Source of the DNA: a virus
Reading direction: 5' to 3' (one strand)
Virus record (IMG/VR): IMGVR_UViG_3300030090_003345
Span: 1-53,048 of that record
Length of the DNA stretch: 53,048 nucleotides
In this document: positions 14,704 through 24,493 of the stretch, piece by piece
Numbering within the stretch: the stretch's first letter is position 1
How the letters are laid out: every line of letters starts with the position of its first letter
Program-made: the position numbers and the translations under genes
The notes under the pieces: generated by a model
What the model was told of the DNA's origin: nothing
The model's database searches: none
Seen by the model: the letters and a program-made list of their open reading frames with translations, nothing else

Positions 14704-15120
14704 CTATCTCCCCCGGCCCCCACGAGCCATACCTTTGGTTTTCTTACCACCATACATGGCTTTAGCACGACCCTTAGTAGTCTTACCACCACGCATCATT
14801 GCTTTACCCTTGGTAGCTTTACCGCCACCCATCATCTTACCCTTACCGTCTGCGGCAAAAGCTGGCACCATCTTGCCGTTTTTCTTGACCATAGGCATCT
14901 TACCGCCTTTCGCCATCATTGCACGACCTTTGGTGGTTTTACCACCGCCCATCATCTTAGTTTTACCTTTAGTTTTTTTACCAGCCATTGCCGATCCTCC
15001 GTTTGCCATCATCATTGGAGCAGATTGCTCTGCCGCCGCTTTCATTGCCATTTGGGTGTTTGTTCCTTGCATACCACCCATCATAGCTGGTTTACGTGGA
15101 ACGTTTTTGTAAGGCTTCAT
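14704..15120 (-). CDS. Lys/Gly/Met-rich repeat protein, 138 aa
   Basis: Low-complexity basic protein built from short imperfect repeats: MMGGGKTTKGRAMM, MMGGGKATKGKAMMRGGKT, and several KKTKG units. It is about one-fifth each Lys, Gly and Met. The N-terminus has MKPYKNVPRKPAMMGG. Such proteins occur in marine phage virion modules, where a role in DNA condensation or in the ejected protein set seems plausible. The methionine content would also suit soft-metal binding, next to a His/Cys-rich miniprotein. No enzymatic domain. Confidence 0.75.
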   Translation of the reverse strand: MKPYKNVPRKPAMMGGMQGTNTQMAMKAAAEQSAPMMMANGGSAMAGKKTKGKTKMMGGGKTTKGRAMMAKGGKMPMVKKNGKMVPAFAADGKGKMMGGGKATKGKAMMRGGKTTKGRAKAMYGGKKTKGMARGGRGR

Positions 15121-15134
15121 TTTAGGGTATCTCC

Positions 15135-18100
15135 TTAGTTAGAAGGGTCTAGATCACGAGGTGCGCGTGGAAGAGGTGCTCTTTCAAACTCCGCTCCTAC
15201 CACAGATGTGTCTCTTTCGTCACTTAAAAAGTCTGCTCTTGCTTGAGTACGAGCAATTGCTAATGTAGTTAATTGAACCCAAGCCAAAGGTTGATCAAAG
15301 TTAAAGTCACCTTTCAATATAGTGTCTTCAATTTCTTTAGCGACTCTTGGATCAAAAAGAATTAATTTAGTTAACTCAAATTCAGATTGTCTTGCCGCAC
15401 GAATTGCCGCTTCTGATAGCAACCACCGTAAACTAATTACACCTCTAAAGTAGGATGTTCCGCGAGACAATAGAGATTCACCTGATAGAGGTCTAGACAA
15501 GCCCACAAGATTTGCATTTTCACTAGAGTTAGGTCCAAATAACGTTTCTCCGATTCTTACGAACGTGTCGTATACATTCGGGCCTGTATCATCAACTTGT
15601 AATAGCTCTCTGATAACTCTTTGTCTTTCAGTTGGCTGGACGCTCTCACCTTTGTAACCTATGTAGTCTAACAATCTATCTTGATTAATTCCCACTTGTC
15701 GTTGAGCATAAGTAACATTACTTGCTTCTTTAGATACACTTAAATTTGCCGGGGTGGTAATATCCTCAAAAATGTGGTTTTGCACCGCACTAGCGATTTC
15801 TACTCGCCAATTGGTTAGAATTTCTTCATCGGATATGTTTACTGCGTCTGGGTTAGCCTGTTTGTATTTGCGTACAAAGTTCAATCCCATATCGTCTAGC
15901 TTTGCAAGACCATTAGGACTTGTTGCAATAGTTACAATTTTTGCACCAACATTTTCTGAAGCGTCTAAAGCTCGTGCTAGTTCTAGCCCCGCCTCTAGTT
16001 GCATTCTTTCAGGTGATCTAATGCTTCTTAAAGCTTGAGTGTAAGTCTCCGCTCCCCTGCTTATGTTCGTGTTCATTTGTGTTACAGCTTGGTTAGCTTC
16101 ACGTACATACGGAATTATTTTTTCAAAAGCGTTAACCTCATCTAATCGGTTCGGATCAATAATCGGTTTACCATTTACATCCACAAAAATATCTGGACTA
16201 AAGTGCTTAAACTTAATTCCGTTTGCATCCTCTAAGTTTTCAAACTTAACATCCACAGAATTAAAGTTAGGTATTGTTTTATCTAATATAGCAGTCCTAT
16301 CATTTGCATAGTCAACAATATTTTTCATCATTTTTGTACCGGGCAACTGTTCCATAGTTGAGTACACATAACGAGTTAGAATATTAGAAATAACTTGACC
16401 TTGAGGTGTATTTAAATCAATTTGTTTTACACCAAAAAGCATAGCTAACTTACGATTAAGTTTTAGTGCATCAGCGGGTTCTAAAATTTCTTTATTGTAA
16501 CCACTTTCTTTTAAAAGATCGGAAATAAAGTTTATGTTCATGTCCTGTTTTATACTGGACGATTTAAGCATTCTTGCAACAGCCGGGGACATTTCACGAA
16601 AAGGATTAATGTACGTTTCTAGGTAGTTAGTTTTAGCCGCACTCCAATCTTTTGCAAATTGTGGCAGTGTCTGCCGTTCACCGTACCTATGAAAGTTAAC
16701 AAATATGTTTTCTTCCGCCTGATCTACTAAAGCGCGTTTAGCCTCTCCAAGCGGCACAGCCTCAGGTTTACCCCTATACTTTCTTAAATCAGCACTGATG
16801 CCAGATACAATCTGCATATAAGTGGGAACATCTAAACCTATGCGAGGAGTCAATTCGTTAATAGCATCTTGGGTAAGTTTACCGCCCAGTTCATCTACCA
16901 TAAACTTTTTAATTGCTATAAACTTATCTACAAAAGAACTATCTTCAGTTAACTCAGCGGCCTGATAGATTTTTTCTACCATCTCGTCTGCTGTATCAGG
17001 AGACCTTTCTCTAAATCGTATTAAAAACTGTTCTACGGATTCTTCGGCACCGCTCTCAAATAAGCTGAGTAACTGCCTTTGCATAGGCCCTTTGAATTGT
17101 ACGCCTTGTATTTTACGGGAGGCCGTTTCTCCTTCTTTGAGAATTGGAAGTATATACTCTATCGCGCCTTCATCTAAATCCCATACAGCTTCGTCAAGAT
17201 TGTCTAGTGTACGAGGATTCAACCCAGCTAACTCAAAGAAAATGTCAGTCGTATCAATTCTTGCATCTTTATACGGACTATCCTCAGCACGTAGTGCGTT
17301 AAACGGAGCACTGGCGTTGTGGTAAGCTCTTTGCTCTTGAATGAGAAGTGCGCTAACCAGCAGATCGTTAGATGATAGACTATTCGGATTGTTAACATCA
17401 GAAGAAGGTATTTTTGCTTTTGTGTTTCTATCTGAAAGCTTAGCTAATTCAGTGAAAACTTCATCGACTGTTTCGTTTACTCTGTCTATACTTGATTCTG
17501 TCGCGTTAGGCAAATACATAACCTCAGGAAGGTTATCATTGTCGGGCAATGCTGGGATGTTTTCCTCTTTCACACCATTAGCGCGTAATGTTCTTTGTTG
17601 TTCAAGGGCTTCGGTTGCCATACCTTCTTTAACTGAAAGCGCAAGAAGACTTTTTATAGTATTATTGTTTTCTGCAAATTCCTCGGGGGTTCTTGCCGCG
17701 GCCTGACCATTAATTGCAGTTTTCAAATTGTCTAAGTGAGTGGCACCAGCGACTAGCAAAACTTCTTCTTCAAACTTTAAATTTTTTAGTGATTGATCAT
17801 AAAAAGTTTGTAAATCTCTAAGCATTATTCCTAAATTACTATTAGCATCATACCCCCTAGTATTTTTGACGGGGTCAAGAGCTTGTAGAATTTTACCTAG
17901 TTTATCAGTTAAACTGTACTTTTGAACATGGTTTTCAACCATTGCCCCGTACTTTTTAGAAAACTTAGCAACATCTCTTGATATGTGCTGTGTCTGAGAT
18001 GCCATCTCTTTCATTCTGCCGTCTAGCCCTAATAAACCCGCGGTGTACACAAATGCTTGAACAAAATCGTCACGATCAACAATCGGCTGTCCTCGTAAAC

Positions 18101-20609
18101 CTTCCACGGGATATGTTTCTGGGTAAACTATTGCACTTAACTCGTCTGCCGCCTCCTCTTTTCTAGCAAGAAACGCTAAGTACTGGTCTTGTATTACCGG
18201 GGGAGCGCGTTCTAGAGCACGTCTAGCTGTTACTGCTTCGGGACTAAGTACTTCCTCTCCTATGGCTAAAGTAAGGGGGCGTTGCATAAGAGGTAAAGGA
18301 ACGTCTACTCGTGCAGATACTGGACTTAAACGTCCTACCATTCTAAAAACGTCTGATGTTTTATCCCCTACAAAACGATTTACTTGTGGAATTATGGTAG
18401 CAATACTACCCAACGCGCCCAACATTCCTGAATAAAACTCACTTCCTTCTGCACCGGGAACTGAGCCTTGGTAAGAGAACTGATATACGGTCGCTCCTAC
18501 AAAAGTTGACCGTGCCTCTTGTAACCAAAATGCTTTTTCGGATGGAGGGAAACGAGCTTGAATGCTTAATTCTTGTAGGTCTTCTTTTTTCTTTTTGAGT
18601 GTGCCCTCTAGGAGAGTACGATATTCAGTCCCCCTGCCCACTTTACCCGGGTTTTTATCATTAGCTACAATTTTAAGCTCTAAATCCCGAATTTCTTTTT
18701 GTAATTTTTTTGCCTCAGGACCCACCAGTATTTTTCGTACCTCAGGAGATAGGCTAGTCTGTCGAGCAATGCCCCCATCTATAAGAGAAGCTAGCATCTC
18801 TCGTTTGAAGCCTAGTTTAGAGGACTGATCAAGAAACTCTTTAAATATTTCAAATGGACTTTTACCAGTTTGTTCAGCAATTTGTAAAGCTTGTAAGAAA
18901 GGGTCTTCCTCTAGCTTATTAAATGGTGTTCTAGGATCTAAACTCCACCGTTGTCTTGTCGCTTGATCAGCTAACTCTTTCTTTCTAGCTTTAAAAAGTT
19001 CTGCTGTGGCTTTTTCACCTTGATCTTCAACTATTTGTGCTCTAGAAAGACCGTAGTATTCTTCTACGTCAGCGTCGGTTATTTCAGTAGGAGATTTGCC
19101 CGGTCCATATTTTTGTGTTACGTATGCGGCAAAATCATCTAGCACTTTACCACTCATGACAGTGGTTATTCCTTTAACACCCCCTCCAAAAACTAAAGAT
19201 TCTAAGCCAAACTGAGTTAAAACACTGAACGCATCAGGGGTGTAGCCTAACATAAAGTCTATAGCGTCGGGGGAAAGGTCCGTCGTGCTTTCGTAGTACT
19301 CACGAACACTACCGTACACGAGAGGCATTTTTATGAAAGCACCGTTTCCATCAAGTTTATCTGTAATTTCATCGATGTTTTCTTGAGTAAGCCCCCTTTT
19401 TGTTGCGTCAATTGTGGATAGCATTGCGTCGGCGTCTTTAATTGCAAAGTCACTGTAAGCACCCATTTCAATAGCAGTTTCCGTCATTCGTAACGGTACG
19501 TCTAACGTAAAGTCAGTAATTACCCTGTCTAAAAAATTCAAACCTTTGCCTAACAAACCTGCTGTGTCGTAAATACCGCGACCTTTTCTTACGTATGTTA
19601 AACTATCATCTAAACCAAGAGTCCCCTGTCTTTTGGCAAGCATGACTTGTTTTGTAGGACCCAGATCGTATTTACGAACTAGTTTATTAAAAAAGTCTAG
19701 CCCGCCATCTTCAGTTTCACTGCGTAAAAAGAATCTAACCCCGGTGTAGTCTTGACCTATCGCATCACTTTTCTGCTCCATTCTTGCAAAAGTTTCTCTA
19801 GGGTTAAAGAGAGCACGATTTCCTTCAGAATCTTCTAACATATACACAAGAGAAGGATTACCTCTTACAGGTAAGAGTGTGCCGTCTTCCTGTTGCTGTT
19901 GTACAGTTCCCTCTGCTAGTTCTATTACCCGACCATTAATGTCTGTCGACTCACTCGTAAAAGCCTGTCCTCGCTCGTGTCCTCTGAAAACTTGCGGTGA
20001 ACCATCAGGACCGTATATAATCTCGCCTTTTTCATTAGCATCCACGTAGTAAAACTTACTTGCGTCTCTCAGCACTCTAATTTGGTTTGGAGATAAATCG
20101 TTGTTTCCGGGGGATGAAAACAGCAGTCGACGATACGTTGCACCGACTGTAGCACGTAGCTCGTTCCTGTTTTGAGGCGTGATTTTTCCTTGGGCTTCTA
20201 GTCCGTAAAATGTTGCGGGTAGTGTCTGATCGTTGGGATTGCCGTAATCGGCAAGTAGATCAGTGAGTTCTTTATTAGGATCAACAGGGGCGGCTTGTGC
20301 GGCAGAAATACCGGGGATAAAAGGTAAATTCGGTGCCTGTTCAGCTTCGGGTATAATCTCAACTTCTGGTTCCGGGGTTTGTTTTACTTCAACTCCGGGT
20401 AAAGCTTCAGCTACCTGTTGATCAACACTCTTTTCTTCTGGCGGTTTTTCTTGAATAAGCTGTCTTCCACGAATAAGATTGTTGTAATCTTGTTGCGTAA
20501 CTTCGCCCTGCACATCCGCAGGAGTTAGCGGGGCAGATATATTTCTAGCCGTGTTTACCCTAACATCTTCAGGTTTTTGTGGAGCTAGCGCATTTAAATT
20601 AACAGCCAT
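15135..20609 (-). CDS. Giant internal virion protein, 1824 aa
   Basis: The largest gene in the window. N-terminal ~120 residues are Pro/Glu-rich and disordered-looking (PEEKSVDQQ, TPEPEVEIIPEAEQ); the rest is mostly helical with few cysteines. No transglycosylase or peptidase motif is visible. Size and position (last large gene of the late operon, after tail genes) match the internal core or ejection proteins of T7-like viruses (gp15, gp16), which enter the host with the DNA. The C-terminus has FRGVISLRWLLSEAAIRAAR, a pattern I remember from other marine podovirus giant proteins. Function inferred from size and order. Confidence 0.7.
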   Translation of the reverse strand: MAVNLNALAPQKPEDVRVNTARNISAPLTPADVQGEVTQQDYNNLIRGRQLIQEKPPEEKSVDQQVAEALPGVEVKQTPEPEVEIIPEAEQAPNLPFIPGISAAQAAPVDPNKELTDLLADYGNPNDQTLPATFYGLEAQGKITPQNRNELRATVGATYRRLLFSSPGNNDLSPNQIRVLRDASKFYYVDANEKGEIIYGPDGSPQVFRGHERGQAFTSESTDINGRVIELAEGTVQQQQEDGTLLPVRGNPSLVYMLEDSEGNRALFNPRETFARMEQKSDAIGQDYTGVRFFLRSETEDGGLDFFNKLVRKYDLGPTKQVMLAKRQGTLGLDDSLTYVRKGRGIYDTAGLLGKGLNFLDRVITDFTLDVPLRMTETAIEMGAYSDFAIKDADAMLSTIDATKRGLTQENIDEITDKLDGNGAFIKMPLVYGSVREYYESTTDLSPDAIDFMLGYTPDAFSVLTQFGLESLVFGGGVKGITTVMSGKVLDDFAAYVTQKYGPGKSPTEITDADVEEYYGLSRAQIVEDQGEKATAELFKARKKELADQATRQRWSLDPRTPFNKLEEDPFLQALQIAEQTGKSPFEIFKEFLDQSSKLGFKREMLASLIDGGIARQTSLSPEVRKILVGPEAKKLQKEIRDLELKIVANDKNPGKVGRGTEYRTLLEGTLKKKKEDLQELSIQARFPPSEKAFWLQEARSTFVGATVYQFSYQGSVPGAEGSEFYSGMLGALGSIATIIPQVNRFVGDKTSDVFRMVGRLSPVSARVDVPLPLMQRPLTLAIGEEVLSPEAVTARRALERAPPVIQDQYLAFLARKEEAADELSAIVYPETYPVEGLRGQPIVDRDDFVQAFVYTAGLLGLDGRMKEMASQTQHISRDVAKFSKKYGAMVENHVQKYSLTDKLGKILQALDPVKNTRGYDANSNLGIMLRDLQTFYDQSLKNLKFEEEVLLVAGATHLDNLKTAINGQAAARTPEEFAENNNTIKSLLALSVKEGMATEALEQQRTLRANGVKEENIPALPDNDNLPEVMYLPNATESSIDRVNETVDEVFTELAKLSDRNTKAKIPSSDVNNPNSLSSNDLLVSALLIQEQRAYHNASAPFNALRAEDSPYKDARIDTTDIFFELAGLNPRTLDNLDEAVWDLDEGAIEYILPILKEGETASRKIQGVQFKGPMQRQLLSLFESGAEESVEQFLIRFRERSPDTADEMVEKIYQAAELTEDSSFVDKFIAIKKFMVDELGGKLTQDAINELTPRIGLDVPTYMQIVSGISADLRKYRGKPEAVPLGEAKRALVDQAEENIFVNFHRYGERQTLPQFAKDWSAAKTNYLETYINPFREMSPAVARMLKSSSIKQDMNINFISDLLKESGYNKEILEPADALKLNRKLAMLFGVKQIDLNTPQGQVISNILTRYVYSTMEQLPGTKMMKNIVDYANDRTAILDKTIPNFNSVDVKFENLEDANGIKFKHFSPDIFVDVNGKPIIDPNRLDEVNAFEKIIPYVREANQAVTQMNTNISRGAETYTQALRSIRSPERMQLEAGLELARALDASENVGAKIVTIATSPNGLAKLDDMGLNFVRKYKQANPDAVNISDEEILTNWRVEIASAVQNHIFEDITTPANLSVSKEASNVTYAQRQVGINQDRLLDYIGYKGESVQPTERQRVIRELLQVDDTGPNVYDTFVRIGETLFGPNSSENANLVGLSRPLSGESLLSRGTSYFRGVISLRWLLSEAAIRAARQSEFELTKLILFDPRVAKEIEDTILKGDFNFDQPLAWVQLTTLAIARTQARADFLSDERDTSVVGAEFERAPLPRAPRDLDPSN

Positions 20610-20625
20610 CTAATTGTCCTTGCGT

Positions 20626-23376
20626 TTACCTTACTACTTGGATACTCTGGTTGTTTCCAGCATTTGGAACTTGGCTTTGAATTGAAACAGATTGAGACTG
20701 TCTTATATCTCTAATTACTGGCTTTAAATCACCAAACAAATCTCCAATACTCTTACTGCCGCCCCGTGCATCTGTTAAAAATTTATGCCCATGAGTTGCT
20801 AAAACTACTCTTGCGTTGCCTGATTGATAGTTTGCAAGGTACGTAGCCTGACGCTCAGCTTCTGCATACATTTTTTCTAAAATAACTCTTACAACATCTA
20901 CTCTTGCTATTTTACCTAACGCGCCTATTGCCGCGTCAGCGTTAGCCCTATCCGCATCTGATAGACGACCATTAGGATCATTCATGGATGCGTAAGCATA
21001 GGCCGCGATAGTTAGATGGTACTTTAAAAGAGCATCGGCTCTTTCAGCGTCTGTAAATGCTGTATTTGTAGACTTAGCTTTGAACTCTTGTAGTGTCTTG
21101 TTTGCTTTTTCAAACGTTTCTGCGTCTCTTGGGTCATCTGTGTTAAAAAGGGAGTTTAATCGCCCCCCTTCCATAAGAGAATCCTCTAATGTTTTGAAAA
21201 ATCCAAAACCTCTTGTTATACTTGCCTCAAAACCTACTGTTCCTCCAGCACCAATTGCATCAAGACCCCCTCCAGCAGAATCTTTTAGTCTTTGGGCCTG
21301 TTTTTGTCTGTTACTTAAATCAGCGTAGGCGCTTGCTGAAGTATTTCCAGTTACTGCATCATATGTGGCTTGTCCAAGAGGTACTCCACTCCGTCTAAAA
21401 GTAGTTACTTCCTCTACATCAGCGGCAGGTATGGTTGCTTGTAAAGCGATAATACTATTATTCGTACTTCCAAAATACGTTAAGTTTTTCGCTAATTTGT
21501 TTACCTCCTGCGTTCCTATTTGACCGACAGGAAATCTAAGCACTGTTCTACCGCCTTCTGTTACAGAAAACGAATATATGCGTTCTCCAGTTCTTGGATT
21601 TTTTCTATTAAGTATTTTTTTTGTATCTACTAGTGCATCATAAGCTTGTTCAGCACTTTTATTAGTAGAAAAAGCACCTAGATCATCTGTAGAAACTCTG
21701 TACGCATTTGCAGAATATACCGCAGACGACGTATCGGGTGCTCCACTTATTATTGTACCTAAAGTATACCCATCAACATCACTTTCGTTTTCTATATCAA
21801 GAAAAGTTTGTACAACTTCCGGTTTAAATACTGTTACCGTACCACCATCACCAGCGTCTACTTGTGTGGTAAAAGCTGGGTTTTCTCCTAGAGTGGGGTG
21901 TTGATGCACATACAAGTTATTTGCTAATTCTGGCTTTGTAGGATGAAGACTAAAACCACTAGCTCTTGCGGGATTATTTACCACTGGCTCTAATACTTCT
22001 ATTGCTTGTTTTAAAAACGTCTCACTGTCAAATCTTTTTTTCGCATAAGGAAACTTATCTCGTAGATAAAGAGCAATTGGAACAGCGACATAGAAGTTTT
22101 CGTATTCCACGTCCTCCCCACCATTTTTTAACTTGGTTTTAGTTGAACCCAAATCACTTTTTTGCCACATTGTAGCCGTAGCTATTAGTTGTTCTGTAAG
22201 CTTTTCAAGTTGTCTTGTAGCATTATTCTCAATCATCGCATCTATAATTTTTTCTGTAAAAGCAGAATTAAACCCCTCTACATCACGTCCCGCTTTCACT
22301 GCTTCGTTGGTAGTTATTCCAGATTTTCTAATTAGGTAATCTTCCCCTTCCACCAAGTTTTTCATCTCGTCCCCTTTTACAGGAAGATCGGGTTTGAGAT
22401 AGTGTACTGTAAACGACCCGTCGTCAGGATAATTGTCTCTCTTTAGCAGATAATTAAAACCATACGCTACTCCGGTGGTTTGATCTGTAATCTTGGGATC
22501 GTTTTCAGGTTTAGACGTATCCTGTTTTCCGGTGACACCACGAACCATTACCGTAATTACACCGTCACCACCTATTTCCACAAACGCTCGGTTTGAACTA
22601 CCCGCATTTATAAGTTCTTCGTTTCGTCGTTGAGCCTCTGCCTCTGCTTCCTCTTTGCTTGAAAAACTTGAAGTCGAAACTACGTTGGGTTTGTACGATG
22701 GTTTTCCGTTTTTTTGTTCTATGCCTACCGTCGCCTTGAAAGTTGTGTCCGTATTTTCGTTCAACTTATTGGCGAGATCTTGTGCTAGTGCTAGTGCCGC
22801 GTCATACGACATGGGAGGTATTGACCTTTTAGCAGATTTAATTACATGACCGTTTTTTTCGGAGTCATACATAGAATAGAAAACTTGGTCCGTCTCTTTT
22901 CCAATAGTCTCATTTAAATATTGAGCACGGGCCTCTGCTAGGTCTTGGCTTACAGGTAGAGTTCTCTCTATTATTTTGTTATCAGGACCAACACTAAAGT
23001 CTATAATAGGCACACGTCTGTCAGCAAGACCTTCAGGAAACGGAATTCCACGAGAAGGTTGAATGTTGTACAGAGCATCTAACCTTCGTACTTCAGCTAA
23101 AGCAGTTTCTCTTTCTTGATCACGTTGTACTTGGTCTAAAGCATCTAGTTGTCTTTGTTTCTCAACATCAGCCGCTACTCTTACCTGTTCTTCAAATAAC
23201 TTTTGCTGTTGTTCTATTAGTTGTTGCTCTATAGCCGCTGTTCTTTCTTGTTCAGCCTGACGTTCAGCGGCGGATGTAAATTTACCCGTCTTTGTGTCGT
23301 AGATTATTCCACGGTCATTGTACTCTCCAACCGCACCTGCCGCAAAAGCTGTTAAAAAACTACCCAACATCTTCAT
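20626..23376 (-). CDS. Internal virion / ejection protein, 916 aa
   Basis: Large structural-type protein directly upstream of the giant one. The N-terminus has a short hydrophobic segment (MKMLGSFLTAFAAGAVGEY), then a Gln/Glu-rich coiled coil around residues 40-110 (EQQLIEQQQKLFEEQVR). The middle is mixed and the C-terminus Gln/Ser-rich (QSQSVSIQSQVPNAG). This fits an internal core protein that must cross the host envelope. No catalytic motif seen. Start is 17 bases inside the 202-residue gene upstream. Confidence 0.7.
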   Translation of the reverse strand: MKMLGSFLTAFAAGAVGEYNDRGIIYDTKTGKFTSAAERQAEQERTAAIEQQLIEQQQKLFEEQVRVAADVEKQRQLDALDQVQRDQERETALAEVRRLDALYNIQPSRGIPFPEGLADRRVPIIDFSVGPDNKIIERTLPVSQDLAEARAQYLNETIGKETDQVFYSMYDSEKNGHVIKSAKRSIPPMSYDAALALAQDLANKLNENTDTTFKATVGIEQKNGKPSYKPNVVSTSSFSSKEEAEAEAQRRNEELINAGSSNRAFVEIGGDGVITVMVRGVTGKQDTSKPENDPKITDQTTGVAYGFNYLLKRDNYPDDGSFTVHYLKPDLPVKGDEMKNLVEGEDYLIRKSGITTNEAVKAGRDVEGFNSAFTEKIIDAMIENNATRQLEKLTEQLIATATMWQKSDLGSTKTKLKNGGEDVEYENFYVAVPIALYLRDKFPYAKKRFDSETFLKQAIEVLEPVVNNPARASGFSLHPTKPELANNLYVHQHPTLGENPAFTTQVDAGDGGTVTVFKPEVVQTFLDIENESDVDGYTLGTIISGAPDTSSAVYSANAYRVSTDDLGAFSTNKSAEQAYDALVDTKKILNRKNPRTGERIYSFSVTEGGRTVLRFPVGQIGTQEVNKLAKNLTYFGSTNNSIIALQATIPAADVEEVTTFRRSGVPLGQATYDAVTGNTSASAYADLSNRQKQAQRLKDSAGGGLDAIGAGGTVGFEASITRGFGFFKTLEDSLMEGGRLNSLFNTDDPRDAETFEKANKTLQEFKAKSTNTAFTDAERADALLKYHLTIAAYAYASMNDPNGRLSDADRANADAAIGALGKIARVDVVRVILEKMYAEAERQATYLANYQSGNARVVLATHGHKFLTDARGGSKSIGDLFGDLKPVIRDIRQSQSVSIQSQVPNAGNNQSIQVVR

Positions 23377-23968
23377 TCTCCTCAGGCTCAGTCACTTCTA
23401 CAACATCTCCTTCCTGTAGCTCCGCATCAATAAATCCAGAAGGTATGCGGGGTTCACTAGGTGGTTTTTTCATACCAGCCTGTGCTTTCGCTGTTATTGC
23501 ATTGTCACGATCCAACATAAACTCATACAAATCAGGATTCCTAACTTTCATTAAGTCAAGAATTGTTTCATCAGACATACCTTCATCAGGCACAGCATCA
23601 GAGTCCTTCGCGTACAAATGTGCAGGAATACCGTATTTATCTGCCATACCCATAAGATAAAACGCAATTTGAGGTTTAATTAATTCAGCTACGTCTACAG
23701 AAAACTCCCCGTACATAAACCCCGCCATAGATATGGACGTTGCAATCTCTTCAGCAGACACACCTGCTAACATAAGCTTTCCAAAAGTAGCCTCTACTTC
23801 TGGCTGTTCCATCTGATCTAAAATGTTAGAAACAACAGCGTTGGGGTCAGTTTGTTGTGGAGGACTTTCCCAATTCCATTTTTGTGGCTCTTGTGTTAGA
23901 GACCATCCGGGAATAGCTTTTTGCATTCTATCTGGATTAATTTTTGGAGTAGGGCCAGTGCGATCCAT
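23360..23968 (-). CDS. Virion-associated protein, 202 aa
   Basis: Pro-rich start (MDRTGPTPKINPDRMQKAIPGW) followed by a helical core with small residues (LMLAGVSAEEIATSISMAGFM) and an acidic end (VEVTEPEENED). This pattern resembles conserved proteins located among the internal virion proteins of marine podoviruses. No enzyme motif. It overlaps the following gene by 17 bases, so expression is coupled to it. Confidence 0.6.
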   Translation of the reverse strand: MDRTGPTPKINPDRMQKAIPGWSLTQEPQKWNWESPPQQTDPNAVVSNILDQMEQPEVEATFGKLMLAGVSAEEIATSISMAGFMYGEFSVDVAELIKPQIAFYLMGMADKYGIPAHLYAKDSDAVPDEGMSDETILDLMKVRNPDLYEFMLDRDNAITAKAQAGMKKPPSEPRIPSGFIDAELQEGDVVEVTEPEENEDVG

Positions 23969-23976
23969 AGTTTATC

Positions 23977-24483
23977 TCACTTTTTAATTCTTGAAATATT
24001 AGCTGTGCCTAACTTTGTAGTTAGGTCTTTTGTGCTAGGAGTTACAGCGGTTATTCTACTAACAGAAGCTTTAATGGTGGGTACACGACTATTTAAAGTT
24101 CTAAAAATACCGTTTAATACGCGGGGGTCAGCGTTCTGAAAGTACGCATCAGTCTGCGTAGAACGACCCCTTGCGGCGGCTACGCCTGATTGAAAATTTA
24201 AAGGAAGAGTGCTCTGTTGGGGTAACTGATAACCTTGAGGTTGACCACCCCCGCCTCCACCTAGTGCTTTTGTTGCAAAACCTGTAGCAAGATCCTTACC
24301 TGTGCCTTTAATGGCTTGATAGCCGAAACCAAGTAAACTACTGCCCCCAGCACCTCCTGCTGAATACGTCGCATCAAAGTTTTGAAAAGCACTAACAGCA
24401 CTTTGAACATAGCCCGACCCAAAGGCCCCACTTCCTACGTACGCATTATACCCGTTTGTTATTGCTTTCTTAAATAAACTCAT
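23977..24483 (-). CDS. Glycine-rich virion protein, 168 aa
   Basis: I place the start at ATG 24483, preceded by TTAGGAAAATACTC; a TTG at 24501 in the same frame is less likely. The N-terminus (MSLFKKAITNGYNAYVGSG) leads to a Gly/Ala/Gln-rich linker (ALGGGGGGQPQGYQLPQQS) and a basic Ser/Thr-rich C-terminus. Composition suggests a flexible structural protein. Placed between two predicted internal proteins. No family recognised. Confidence 0.6.
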   Translation of the reverse strand: MSLFKKAITNGYNAYVGSGAFGSGYVQSAVSAFQNFDATYSAGGAGGSSLLGFGYQAIKGTGKDLATGFATKALGGGGGGQPQGYQLPQQSTLPLNFQSGVAAARGRSTQTDAYFQNADPRVLNGIFRTLNSRVPTIKASVSRITAVTPSTKDLTTKLGTANISRIKK

Positions 24484-24493
24484 GAGTATTTTC

